From assembly GCF_051201015.1 (NCBI RefSeq), contig NZ_JBPEHI010000001.1: DNA of 64,000 nucleotides. One strand, 5' to 3'. The position numbers and the translations under genes are program-made. The stretch's first letter is position 1. Each line of letters starts with the position of its first letter. This document shows, one piece after another, positions 1-7,838 of the stretch. The DNA comes from Petrimonas sulfuriphila. GTDB taxonomy: Bacteria > Bacteroidota > Bacteroidia > Bacteroidales > Dysgonomonadaceae. The notes under the pieces were generated by a model. That model searched no databases. It was not told the origin of the DNA and saw nothing but the letters and a program-made list of their open reading frames with translations.

Positions 1-99
1 TACAAATTGATCGAAGGGAGAGAGAATCATGTTCGTTGCAAGGACTGCAAAACATATGGAAACGACGAGTTAATGCCAATAAATGCAGACGGGAAATGA
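1..99 (+). CDS. 3' end of an unidentified protein (partial)
   Basis: Frame 1 is open from the window edge to the TGA at 97-99, giving the last 32 residues of a protein whose start lies outside. The tail contains a CxxC pair (C-K-D-C, residues 13-16 of the fragment). The stop overlaps the next start as ATGA (96-99), which argues that both genes are read from one mRNA. The metal and Fe-S flavour of the two following genes suggests a related job, but the family cannot be named from this piece. Confidence 0.6.
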   Translation, partial: YKLIEGRENHVRCKDCKTYGNDELMPINADGK

Positions 100-929
100 A
101 AATTGCGGTGTTGTCTGATAATCGGGCTGAGGGTGGGTCGCTGGAACCGGAACACGGGCTTTCCCTCTATCTGGAAACTGCGCAATTCAGCTGTTTGCTA
201 GATGTGGGTGCTTCTGACCGGTTTATAAGGAACGCTGAAAAGATGAATATTGATATCCGTGCAGTAGATTTTGTATTTATCTCTCACGGGCATATGGATC
301 ATATCGGTGGTTTGCCTGCCTTCCTGGAGTTTAACCAAACGGCGCCTGTTTATCTCTCAGAAAACCTGTTGAGTCAAATCTATTACTCCGAAAGAAACGG
401 ATTTCACCGGATAAGCCTCGATGTGGATCTTACACCTTATGAAGACCGTTTTATCAATGTGGGGCCAGGAATTGTTTTCAGTCATGAGCTTACCTTGTCT
501 ATGGCCTCTTCCCGTCAGTATCCCCGTCCCAAAGCAAATCAGACCTTGTACAAGGATGCCGGAGAAGGAATTGTTCCGGACGATTTCGACCATGAGATCA
601 TTTTTGCTTTTGGTTCGGAGCAACTGTTTGTCTATAGCGGTTGCGCACATAGGGGGCTCTTGAATATCCTGGATTCCGTCAGGTTGTCCACCGGGAAAAA
701 AGTGGGAACACTGATGGGCGGCTTTCATCTGCTCGATAGTGAAAAAGGACGGCTGTATGAATCTCCGGATGAAATAGATTCAATTGCTTTAGCGCTTAAA
801 ACGAATTATCCGGAGACCAGCTTCATTACAGGACATTGTACTGGAGAAAAGGTTTATGAACGGCTCCGGAATAAATTGGGAAATCAACTGAACCGGTTTT
901 ACACCGGATACACAACAATAATTGAATAA
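96..929 (+). CDS. Metallo-beta-lactamase-fold hydrolase
   Basis: A 277-residue MBL-fold protein. The metal site H-x-H-x-D-H is at about residues 64-69 (SHGHMDH), with further candidate ligands in GCAHRG (about 184), GGFH (about 210) and TGHC (about 246). It resembles the COG1237-like branch of MBL proteins that is often found beside NifX/Mrp-type Fe-S genes; the substrate is unknown. A longer reading from a TTG at 36 is possible. The ATG at 96 is preferred because it overlaps the preceding stop as ATGA and the product begins MKIAVLSDN, a natural beta-strand start. A NifX-like gene follows after 12 bases, so the three genes look like one operon. There is no signal peptide, so it is probably cytoplasmic. 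Confidence 0.85.
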   Translation: MKIAVLSDNRAEGGSLEPEHGLSLYLETAQFSCLLDVGASDRFIRNAEKMNIDIRAVDFVFISHGHMDHIGGLPAFLEFNQTAPVYLSENLLSQIYYSERNGFHRISLDVDLTPYEDRFINVGPGIVFSHELTLSMASSRQYPRPKANQTLYKDAGEGIVPDDFDHEIIFAFGSEQLFVYSGCAHRGLLNILDSVRLSTGKKVGTLMGGFHLLDSEKGRLYESPDEIDSIALALKTNYPETSFITGHCTGEKVYERLRNKLGNQLNRFYTGYTTIIE

Positions 930-941
930 AAAAACTGAAGC

Positions 942-1331
942 ATGAAAATTGCATTACCTACAAAAGAGAACAATCAAATCGATGCGCATTTCGGGCATTG
1001 TGAATTTTACACCATCTATACGGTTTCTGAAAACAACGAAATAACAGATAAACAAATACTTCGTTCACCAGCCGGTTGTGGTTGCAAGTCGAATATTGCT
1101 TTTGATCTGTCCCAAATGGATGTAAAGATGATGCTTGCCGGCGGGCTATATGCCATTGTTTGTGCTGCAGGATCCTGTGGAGTAGCCCAAGAGCGTATGG
1201 GGCTGGTTTATTTTTCAATTTCTTCCATGTCGTGTAAATGCAGGTTTAGCGACCGCATCGAAATTTGTATCTCGCGTACGCATATGGCTAAAGAAACTAT
1301 AAGCAGGATCAATGCAATGCCAAAGATGTAG
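942..1331 (+). pseudogene. NifX/NifB-type cluster-binding protein, probably frameshifted
   Basis: The first ~68 residues match the dinitrogenase Fe-Mo cofactor-binding fold (NifX-like): MKIALPTKENNQIDAHFGHC at the N-terminus, then a cysteine-rich GCGCK and MMLAGG. The family normally continues as G-x-G-A-x-x-VL...GVEVVRGC. Here the frame instead reads into unrelated sequence, while VLQD and VE appear in another frame that meets a TAG at 1183-1185. The open frame runs to 1331 and overlaps the convergent DUF2721 gene by 124 bases, which is unusual for a real end. My reading is an indel near 1155-1165 plus further decay. A divergent functional C-terminus is possible but less likely. Confidence 0.6.
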
Positions 1332-1609
1332 CCGGCTGCATTATACATTTTTATATAAATGAAGAACATGCTTACCACACACAACAAAAGGCTCATTATT
1401 CCGTAAACCTGCATGCTCTGGATGAGGTTTAGCCTTTTTCGTAAATTGGCAATTTGCGGAAGCGCTACTGAACTTTTATCTTCGATCACTTTCTCTTTCA
1501 GGTTTCTCACCAGTTGTGCATAAGACAAGAACCGGTTAGTGTAGGCAAGCATCAGTAAGGATATAGCCGAAAACAACAGCGACGGCGTAGTTAAACTTAA
1601 TTGTTCCAT
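1208..1609 (-). CDS. DUF2721-like membrane protein
   Basis: A 133-residue protein with a hydrophobic N-terminal helix (about residues 8-28) and two further transmembrane segments (about 70-90 and 92-112) around a charged central helix (about 35-66). This is the layout of the DUF2721 family of small bacterial membrane proteins; no biochemical function is known to me. It is the last gene of the minus-strand operon, 21 bases after the murF-alr stop. Its 3' end lies over the decayed tail of the NifX-like gene on the other strand. Confidence 0.7.
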   Translation of the reverse strand: MEQLSLTTPSLLFSAISLLMLAYTNRFLSYAQLVRNLKEKVIEDKSSVALPQIANLRKRLNLIQSMQVYGIMSLLLCVVSMFFIYIKMYNAAGYIFGIALILLIVSLAICVREIQISMRSLNLHLHDMEEIEK

Positions 1610-1630
1610 CTTGTTTATAATTGGATTGTT

Positions 1631-4099
1631 TTATTCTTTTACGTATATACGCTTTACACGGGGAGAAATGGAAGTCAGGATTTCGTAAGGGATGGTGTCT
1701 ATGCTTTCGGCTACCTCCAATACCGGCAGGTTTTCACCGAAGACGATCACCGAATCACCTTCCTTCGCATCGATGCCGGTAATGTCAATCATACAGAGGT
1801 CCATGCAGACATTTCCCACGATGGGGGCATATTTGCCGTTTATCCATACTTTTCCTTTCCTGTTTCCTGATTTTCTGTCCAGCCCGTCGGCATAGCCAAT
1901 TCGGATAGTGGCTATTTTCGCATCGCGGTTTAGGGCCTCTTTCCTTCCGTAGCCTACCGTCTCGTGGTTCGGGATCTCCTGGATCTGCAGAATGGTAGTT
2001 TTGAGTGTGGAGACGTTCTTCAGCCCGTTTAATCCGCTTGCGCTCACTCCGTATAATCCTATTCCCAGGCGAACCATATCCCATTGTGCGTTGATAAATC
2101 GTTCAATGCCTGCGGAATTTAGGATGTGTTTCCAGACAGGATATCCCAGTTTCTCCCCAATTTCCCGGTGGGCGACATCAATAATATCGATCTGTTCCTG
2201 TGTAAAGCTGTCGAACATCCAGCTTTCACTAGCAGCGAGGTGGGAGAAAACCGACTTCACCTTTAATCCTTTTTGTGATTTTAACCTTTCCAGGAGTTCC
2301 GGTATCTGAGCGGGAAGGAATCCCAACCGGTGCATGCCGGTGTCAATCTTCAGGTGAATGGGATAGTTGGTTATGCCGCGTCTTTCGGCTTCCCGGATAA
2401 ATGCATCCAATATCCTGAAATTATACACTTCGGGTTCCAGGTCTTTCGAAAACAACTCCTCAAATCCGTTAACTTCCGGGTTCAACACAATTATCGGAGT
2501 GGAAATGCCCTCCTTTCTCAACTCAATTCCTTCCTCCGCAACGGCGACGGCAAAATATGCGCAACGGTGATATTGAAGCGTCTTGGCAATTTCCACGGCG
2601 CCGGCTCCATATCCGTTGGCTTTCACCATGCAGATGAGTTTCGTTTGCGGGGATATTCTCGATTTATAGAAGTTGAAGTTATGAACGAGGGCATCCAGGT
2701 CGACCTCCAGTACGGTTTCGTGAATCCGTTGTTCCAGAAGCTCGTTGATCTGCTCGAAATGATATCTCCGGGCGCCTTTCAACAGAATCAGCTCGTTTTC
2801 GAATTCTTTCCATGTATTGGACCGGATGAAATCTTCGGTAGAGCGGAAAAAGTGTTTCTCCCGGACAGTGAATACCTCACTGTTCTCACAAATATCGTGT
2901 CCGATCCCGATAAGCTTTTCGATCCCGCTTTGCTGCACCAGTTCTGCTACATGTTTGTATAGCGATTTCGGCAATAACCCCGTTTGCAGGATATCGGAGA
3001 TAATCAGCGTTTTTTTCAACGATTGTTCTACTTTTCGCTGTTGCTGGAAATCGAGCGCGATCTTTATGGAATTAATGTCTGAATTGTATGTGTCGTTGAT
3101 GATGGTGCAGTTGTTTTTTCCTTGACGTACGTCCAGGCGCATCGCTACAGGCTCCAGTTTCATCATGCGTTCTGAGATTGTCCCGGGCTTAACGTTTAAG
3201 TAAAGCATAACAGCCAGGCAGCTGATGGCGTTCTCAATGGATGCCTCATCTGTAAATGGTATGGAGACGGAGTACTCGAAGTTGAGGAACGAGTAATGAA
3301 TGGTGGTTTTGTTTCCGTTTTTTTCCGTTTTACGGATGTAAAGCGGGGCATCGGGGTCTTTTCGAGACCAACAAAACGATTTTTGCGACAATACCATCCT
3401 GTCGGCTGATTGATTAATGATCTTGTTGTCCTCTTCGTAAATAAACACGTTGCTGTTAACGAAAAGTTCCATTTTCTCCATGCACTTCTGTTGCTGCGAG
3501 GAGAAATTTTCCTGATGTGCTTCCCCCAGCTTCGTGAAAACACCGATCGTGGGGCGGATAACCGGTTCCAGATACTTCATCTCATCGGGTTGGGAGATCC
3601 CGGCTTCGAATATGGCTAAGGTGGTGTTTTCGGTCATTTCCCAGACGGACAACGGAACGCCGGTTTGGGAGTTGTAGCTCCGGGGTGAGCGGGTGATGTT
3701 GTAGTCTTCCTCCAGAAGCTGGTACAGCCACTCTTTGACAATGGTTTTTCCGTTGCTTCCGGTTATCCCGATGACGGGGATACTGAACTGTTTCCGGTGA
3801 TAGGCCGCTAGTTTCTGCAGTGCGTGAAGCGTGTTGGTAACTTTCAGGAAGTTGGCATCCGTAAAGGATTTCCATTCCGGAAAAAGCTTGGTCACCACGA
3901 AGTTCCTTACGCCCGATCCGTATAAATCGGAAATGAATTTGTGCGCATCGTTTTGTTTGGTTTCGATGGCGAAGAACAGTGTTTCCTGCGGAGAGCTTAG
4001 TTTTCGGCTGTCGGTAAGCAACAGCGATATTTCACCCTCGGCAATATTTTGATTCTTTATGCCCAGTATAGAGGCTATTTTAAGGATGGAATACTTCAT
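1631..4099 (-). CDS. murF-alr: UDP-MurNAc-tripeptide:D-Ala-D-Ala ligase / alanine racemase fusion
   Basis: An 822-residue fusion of two cell-wall enzymes. Residues ~1-440 are MurF, an ATP-dependent ligase adding D-Ala-D-Ala to UDP-MurNAc-tripeptide, with the Mur-ligase P-loop GITGSNGKT at about 111. Residues ~450-822 are a PLP-dependent alanine racemase with the PLP lysine in MVKANGYGAG and the signatures LGIGLYG and GYGRKEAL. The fusion is known in Bacteroidetes and joins D-Ala supply to its use. The start chosen is ATG 4099, not the in-frame upstream start at 4141. It overlaps the GSCFA stop as ATGA, and the product then begins MKYSILKIASILG like other MurF N-termini. Confidence 0.95.
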   Translation of the reverse strand: MKYSILKIASILGIKNQNIAEGEISLLLTDSRKLSSPQETLFFAIETKQNDAHKFISDLYGSGVRNFVVTKLFPEWKSFTDANFLKVTNTLHALQKLAAYHRKQFSIPVIGITGSNGKTIVKEWLYQLLEEDYNITRSPRSYNSQTGVPLSVWEMTENTTLAIFEAGISQPDEMKYLEPVIRPTIGVFTKLGEAHQENFSSQQQKCMEKMELFVNSNVFIYEEDNKIINQSADRMVLSQKSFCWSRKDPDAPLYIRKTEKNGNKTTIHYSFLNFEYSVSIPFTDEASIENAISCLAVMLYLNVKPGTISERMMKLEPVAMRLDVRQGKNNCTIINDTYNSDINSIKIALDFQQQRKVEQSLKKTLIISDILQTGLLPKSLYKHVAELVQQSGIEKLIGIGHDICENSEVFTVREKHFFRSTEDFIRSNTWKEFENELILLKGARRYHFEQINELLEQRIHETVLEVDLDALVHNFNFYKSRISPQTKLICMVKANGYGAGAVEIAKTLQYHRCAYFAVAVAEEGIELRKEGISTPIIVLNPEVNGFEELFSKDLEPEVYNFRILDAFIREAERRGITNYPIHLKIDTGMHRLGFLPAQIPELLERLKSQKGLKVKSVFSHLAASESWMFDSFTQEQIDIIDVAHREIGEKLGYPVWKHILNSAGIERFINAQWDMVRLGIGLYGVSASGLNGLKNVSTLKTTILQIQEIPNHETVGYGRKEALNRDAKIATIRIGYADGLDRKSGNRKGKVWINGKYAPIVGNVCMDLCMIDITGIDAKEGDSVIVFGENLPVLEVAESIDTIPYEILTSISPRVKRIYVKE

Positions 4100-5085
4100 T
4101 GTTTTATTTTTTTTGTTAATTCTTCCGTTTCCCGGCGACAATCTATTCGGGGGTGATTTTGCCGGAACAGAATCAGTTTTTGTAACGTTTGCTTTAAAAA
4201 TTGACGGTAGTTTTCGGTTGATTCATTCAACGGTACGTGGTTTAGAGAGCGGCTTATCTGATTCCATTCTGAGATGGCGTCTTGGGTCTCTCTCCGGAAA
4301 AAGGTTTTGCAAAAGCGCTCCCATATGTAATCGGTGGCAACACCAGATGGATGCATCATGTCCTCTGCAAAGAAACGGTAGTCACGCAGTTCGTCCAATA
4401 AAATCTCATAGGCCGGAAAGTAAGTGAGTGCGGATGTAAACATTTCCTGCAATTCGTCTATTGCCAGATGAAGGATGGATTTGCTGATCTGATTTTCGTG
4501 GGCACCGTCTTTCCAGTGCCGGATGGGTGAAACGGTAAAAATAAATCTTGCAGCAGGATTAAGTGCCGAGATGGTGTTGATGACGCCGCTCCATTCCTTT
4601 ACGATTGCTTCGACCGTTAATCGTTCCCTTATAAAGGTGTCCGGTGGAAATTTGTGGCAATTGGCCACGACTTCTCCTGTCGATTTCAGTTTGTAAACGT
4701 AAGCCGTGCCAAAAGTGATGAAGAATACATCTGTCCGGGGAATAAATGCTGCTGCTTCGGCAAACATCCGGGAAATGTTTTCCATGCACTTGTTTTTGTC
4801 AGGATGGGAAAACCGGCCATGATGCATGAAACTTTGGTAAACGCCGTTGTGGAAAATAAGGTCGGTTCCGCTGAAATTCCGGTTGGAAAGCAATCGATTT
4901 ACAACTGCCGCAACGGAGAACGGATTGTACACGATCCCGAAAGGGTTCACATTTGCCTGAAACTTGTATTCCAGCAGTTTGGAACCCATGTTCTCCGAAA
5001 AACAAGAGCCGAACAGCATTATCCCTGTGGAATGATCAATCCGGAAAGTTGATTCCGGAATAATTACCGGTGTCCTGAAATCCAT
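4096..5085 (-). CDS. GSCFA domain protein
   Basis: A 329-residue protein with the family signature GSCFSENMG at about residues 27-35 and a later HPSG motif near 235, the pattern of GSCFA proteins. These are distantly SGNH/GDSL-hydrolase-like and have no established substrate. It is translationally coupled to murF-alr (4-base overlap), so a role in envelope acyl or ester chemistry is a fair inference but unproven. No signal peptide is visible. Expression probably starts at the promoter at 5256-5263 and passes through the leader described separately. Confidence 0.85.
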   Translation of the reverse strand: MDFRTPVIIPESTFRIDHSTGIMLFGSCFSENMGSKLLEYKFQANVNPFGIVYNPFSVAAVVNRLLSNRNFSGTDLIFHNGVYQSFMHHGRFSHPDKNKCMENISRMFAEAAAFIPRTDVFFITFGTAYVYKLKSTGEVVANCHKFPPDTFIRERLTVEAIVKEWSGVINTISALNPAARFIFTVSPIRHWKDGAHENQISKSILHLAIDELQEMFTSALTYFPAYEILLDELRDYRFFAEDMMHPSGVATDYIWERFCKTFFRRETQDAISEWNQISRSLNHVPLNESTENYRQFLKQTLQKLILFRQNHPRIDCRRETEELTKKIKQ

Positions 5086-5176
5086 CGCTAACTAAATTCT
5101 TGTACAAAAATAGCGATTAACCTTCCAACTTCGAAATCTGAATGATTATAATTTGTGAAAAGGGGAAATGAAATGG

Positions 5177-5242
5177 CTATAAAAAAGGAAAGGTTGTCTC
5201 ACGACAACCAATCTTCATTGTTAACCTTAAATCTAATACCAT
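5177..5242 (-). CDS. Possible 21-residue leader peptide
   Basis: A tiny open frame on the minus strand begins at an ATG about 14 bases after the -7 element at 5256-5263. It starts MVLDLRLTMK and ends TTFPFL. Its second half is read through the hairpin at 5192-5209 and its stop lies just after the U-run, the geometry of a translated attenuator. I recall very similar short leaders in other Bacteroidales genomes but cannot verify this here. It may equally be non-coding. Confidence 0.3.
   Translation of the reverse strand: MVLDLRLTMKIGCRETTFPFL
5181..5209 (-). terminator. Leader hairpin plus U-run, probable attenuator
   Basis: On the minus strand a perfect 7-bp stem (GGTTGTC / GACAACC, 5192-5198 with 5203-5209, 4-nt loop) is followed by TTTCCTTTTTT. 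It lies between the promoter at 5256-5263 and the GSCFA start at 5085. It can therefore end transcription before the GSCFA-murF-alr operon unless an alternative structure forms. Confidence 0.6.
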
Positions 5243-5255
5243 GAAAAACACAGTG

Positions 5256-5263
5256 CAAATATA
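5256..5263 (-). promoter_or_regulatory. Bacteroidetes -7 promoter element (TATATTTG)
   Basis: TATATTTG on the minus strand matches the TAnnTTTG consensus. No good -33 TTTG is evident at the usual distance. It would start the short leader at about 5249 and then the GSCFA-murF-alr-DUF2721 operon. The rest of 5264-5371 is AT-rich and shows nothing else. Confidence 0.55.
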
Positions 5264-5371
5264 AAGGCTTTTTTTACACTAAAAAAATATTTCAGGGGAA
5301 AAATCGCTCTATTTTGCATCAATTAACCTAAAAATGCTGTTTTGAATGAATAATAAGTGTTTTTTCACACT

Positions 5372-6571
5372 TTATTCTACGAATAAAACCAATCCTTTCA
5401 GGTATTCACCCTCGGGGTGATAAATGTTAATGGGATGATCGGCCGGTTGGGTAAGTTGGTGCAGAATGCTGACCTTCCTTCCCGAAATAGCGGCTGCACT
5501 GAAAACTGCCAGGCGGAACTGTTCTTTGTTAATGGCCTGGGAACAGGAGAAGGTGAACAGGATTCCTTCCTGTTTTATTTTCTCCAATGCTGCCAGGTTG
5601 AGTCTTTTGTACCCTTGCAGGGCATTGCTGATGGCTCCTCGGTGCTTGGCAAATGCCGGCGGATCAAGAACAATCAGGTCGTAAGCATTCGCTGTAGATG
5701 CCTTCAGGAATTTAAACGCATCTTCCGAGAAAGAGGTGTGTCGGGGTTCTTCTCCGAAGTTGAGCCTTATATTCTCGTCGGTAAGTGATACGGCTTTGGC
5801 AGAACTGTCGACGGAATGAACCGACCGGGCCCCTCCGCGCAGCGCGTATACAGAGAATCCTCCAGTATAGCAAAACATGTTCAGTACGTCTTTACCGGCA
5901 GCATACTTTTCGAGCAACCGGCGATTTTCACGTTGATCAATAAAGAAGCCGGTTTTCTGCCCGCGCAGCCAATCGATATTGAATCTCAATCCGTTTTCCA
6001 GGGCGACGGGGTCTACGTTTTGCCCGCCCAGCAGGTAATCGTTGTCGGCTTCAATGCCTGCTTTAAAGGGAAGTGTCCCTTCTGATTTATAAAAAATATT
6101 TTCAAGGTTATCTTTTCCCAGTACACGCTGTAATGCGTCAACGATTTTTTCTTTATCGCCATCCATTCCTACAGAATGTGCCTGGACTACCGCCGTTTTT
6201 CCGTACATGTCGATAATAAGTCCCGGTAAATGGTCTCCTTCGCCATGAATCAACCGGAAGGTGTTGTTGCCAGCGTGCAACAATCCAATCTTCATGCGCA
6301 TCCGGTATGCGGAAGAAATGCGACGCGCGTAGAAATCCTCATTTATGGTTTCGTCTGTAAAGGACAATATGCGGACGGAAATGCTGCCGACCTGGTAGTG
6401 CCCTACACCCAGGAATTCTCCACTGGCAGAAAAAACCCGTACAATGTCTCCTTCCTGAATGCCTTGCCCAGTTTTGGCGATGGCGCCGGAAAAGACCCAG
6501 GGATGAAACCGCTTGAGTGATTCTTCTTTTCTGGGGCGCAGGATGATCTGATTTGTTTTATTCGCTCCCAT
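5372..6571 (-). CDS. rlmI: RlmI-like 23S rRNA cytosine-C5 methyltransferase
   Basis: A 399-residue class I SAM-dependent methyltransferase with an N-terminal PUA RNA-binding domain (about 8-85; RFHPWVFSGAI). The catalytic Rossmann domain carries NMFCYTGGFSVYAL at about 231 as SAM motif I, VLDPPAFAKH at about 298, and a late Cys in FTFSCS (about 343) typical of m5C enzymes. RlmI modifies C1962 of 23S rRNA in E. coli; the same target is inferred here. Its start overlaps the 3' end of the upstream exonuclease gene by 14 bases, so the three genes 7702-5372 form one operon. Confidence 0.88.
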   Translation of the reverse strand: MGANKTNQIILRPRKEESLKRFHPWVFSGAIAKTGQGIQEGDIVRVFSASGEFLGVGHYQVGSISVRILSFTDETINEDFYARRISSAYRMRMKIGLLHAGNNTFRLIHGEGDHLPGLIIDMYGKTAVVQAHSVGMDGDKEKIVDALQRVLGKDNLENIFYKSEGTLPFKAGIEADNDYLLGGQNVDPVALENGLRFNIDWLRGQKTGFFIDQRENRRLLEKYAAGKDVLNMFCYTGGFSVYALRGGARSVHSVDSSAKAVSLTDENIRLNFGEEPRHTSFSEDAFKFLKASTANAYDLIVLDPPAFAKHRGAISNALQGYKRLNLAALEKIKQEGILFTFSCSQAINKEQFRLAVFSAAAISGRKVSILHQLTQPADHPINIYHPEGEYLKGLVLFVE

Positions 6572-7136
6572 TGCTGATCAGGTGGTTGTAAATACGTAGG
6601 CAGGCCCATGCATCCATAGCTGCGTAATTTTTTTGAGCTTCGCTCAGGACGCTGGCTTCCCAATTGGAGAGGCGTTGATTTTTAGAAATCTTTTTCCCAA
6701 AAAGGATAGCATAGATCCGTTGCAAACCGTTGTCGTCAATGTCGTATTCATCAACAAAAGACTGCAGGTCGATAAAGTTTTGCGGTTTTTTGTCGGAGCG
6801 TTTTCGGATGGCGGCAAAATCGTCACGAAGTGAAAGTCCTATTTTCTTGATGTCCGGGTTGCAGATGATTTCGTCCAGTTCATCGGGATATCCGATTTTG
6901 TTTAACCGGAAGAGATAACATACCTCCATGGTGGAAAGCTGCATCAGCGCCACTTTGTGAGTCTGTCCCCGTTTAAATGCCGGTTTGGTTTCCGTGTCAA
7001 ACCCTAATCGGGAATGTTTCATCAGGTCAGCCACCGCTTTCTCTACTTCACTTTCGTGATCTACAACTATTGTCTTTCCAGCAAAAACCTCTGACGGAAG
7101 TTCTGCTACTGCTTCTTTTGAAATGGTTAATCCCAC
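6558..7136 (-). CDS. 3'-5' exonuclease (RNase D/DnaQ fold)
   Basis: About 192 residues of a DEDD-type exonuclease. Exo I has D-T-E in LGFDTETKP (about 44-46), Exo II the LSLRDDFAAI region, and Exo III NYAAMDAWACLRIY near the C-terminus (Y-x-x-x-D). It is likely to trim RNA or DNA 3' ends with two metal ions. No ATG lies between the upstream stop and Exo I. The best start is the GTG at 7136, six bases after an AGGAGG and within the last codons of the DUF5063 gene. The open frame continues upstream to 7265, but that part is out-of-frame DUF5063 sequence. Confidence 0.82.
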   Translation of the reverse strand: MGLTISKEAVAELPSEVFAGKTIVVDHESEVEKAVADLMKHSRLGFDTETKPAFKRGQTHKVALMQLSTMEVCYLFRLNKIGYPDELDEIICNPDIKKIGLSLRDDFAAIRKRSDKKPQNFIDLQSFVDEYDIDDNGLQRIYAILFGKKISKNQRLSNWEASVLSEAQKNYAAMDAWACLRIYNHLISNGSE

Positions 7137-7702
7137 AAATCCTCCTCGTTTAAATCGGTTTCCAGTAGATTGTCTTTCTCTTCGCTGTGGTAAAGTACGG
7201 AGTGTAACGGTCTCAATACATTGATCAGTTTTTGTCCCCAGTATGCCTGAAAGTTTTGTTGGCAAATGAGAAGTGCGTCATTCATCTGATCGGTCAAGCC
7301 ATATTGATAAACCGAAACAAAATTCCTTACATCCTGATAGATGTCGGCGATATTTTCCGAAACAAATGCTGAAACCGGACGTTCGCTGTATTTCATATCC
7401 TCAACAAAAACATCCAGATAAACATCCTCCTCGCCCATGATGGATGAAACAGTGGCCGATACTCGGGTATAATCCTCTTCTTTGACAAACGTTTCGGGAG
7501 ATTCATCGTTTATTTCCACAGTTTGAGGCAGGAGCGACGCCTTGATGTACATCAGGGGCAGGAGCTTGAGCATCTTGTCGATCCACTTTTCCCGCGAGGC
7601 AATTTCTTCCTTTTCCAGAAAGGCGCAAAATTCTACGGCGACCGTCACGAAATCGATTACGGTAGATGAGTAAACTATATTGTCGGATTCTTTATTCAAC
7701 AT
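7127..7702 (-). CDS. DUF5063 family protein
   Basis: A 191-residue acidic, mostly helical protein of the DUF5063 family. It begins MLNKESDNIVYSSTVIDFV, has the KLLPLMYIKASLLP segment near 45, and ends with an acidic EEDLWD tail. In Bacteroidales it is regularly found directly before this exonuclease gene. Its function is unknown, and the coupling suggests a shared role in nucleic-acid turnover. It is the first gene of the operon and overlaps the next by 10 bases. Confidence 0.8.
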   Translation of the reverse strand: MLNKESDNIVYSSTVIDFVTVAVEFCAFLEKEEIASREKWIDKMLKLLPLMYIKASLLPQTVEINDESPETFVKEEDYTRVSATVSSIMGEEDVYLDVFVEDMKYSERPVSAFVSENIADIYQDVRNFVSVYQYGLTDQMNDALLICQQNFQAYWGQKLINVLRPLHSVLYHSEEKDNLLETDLNEEDLWD

Positions 7703-7721
7703 TTTATTACCAATTGTACTG

Positions 7722-7729
7722 CAAAAGTA
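7722..7729 (-). promoter_or_regulatory. -7 promoter element for the DUF5063 operon (TACTTTTG)
   Basis: TACTTTTG on the minus strand lies 20 bases before the ATG at 7702 and matches TAnnTTTG. No convincing -33 element is seen. Confidence 0.5.
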
Positions 7730-7788
7730 CTCATTTATTTTCAGACAACGATGAGGGTAATGCTCAATTCAATAGAGATTAAGCGTGG

Positions 7789-7838
7789 TTTATCCGGAAA
7801 AAGACTTACTTTTGCGCTAAATTTTTTATCCGGAAAAA
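7789..7838 (+). repeat. 14-bp direct repeat around the symporter promoter
   Basis: The 14-mer TTTATCCGGAAAAA occurs at 7789-7802 and again at 7825-7838, 36 bases apart. The two copies flank the -7 element TACTTTTG, and the second runs into the start codon. The spacing of about 3.4 helical turns places them roughly half a turn apart. Confidence 0.6.
7807..7814 (+). promoter_or_regulatory. -7 promoter element of the symporter gene (TACTTTTG)
   Basis: TACTTTTG is a full match to TAnnTTTG, 23 bases before the chosen ATG at 7838. It would give a very short 5' leader. This supports starting translation at 7838 rather than at the in-frame ATG at 7751, which lies upstream of the promoter. Confidence 0.55.

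Noticed and set aside
2330..2962. 210-codon plus-strand frame inside murF-alr
   Set aside because: It is antisense to the well-supported fusion gene; the product resembles no family.
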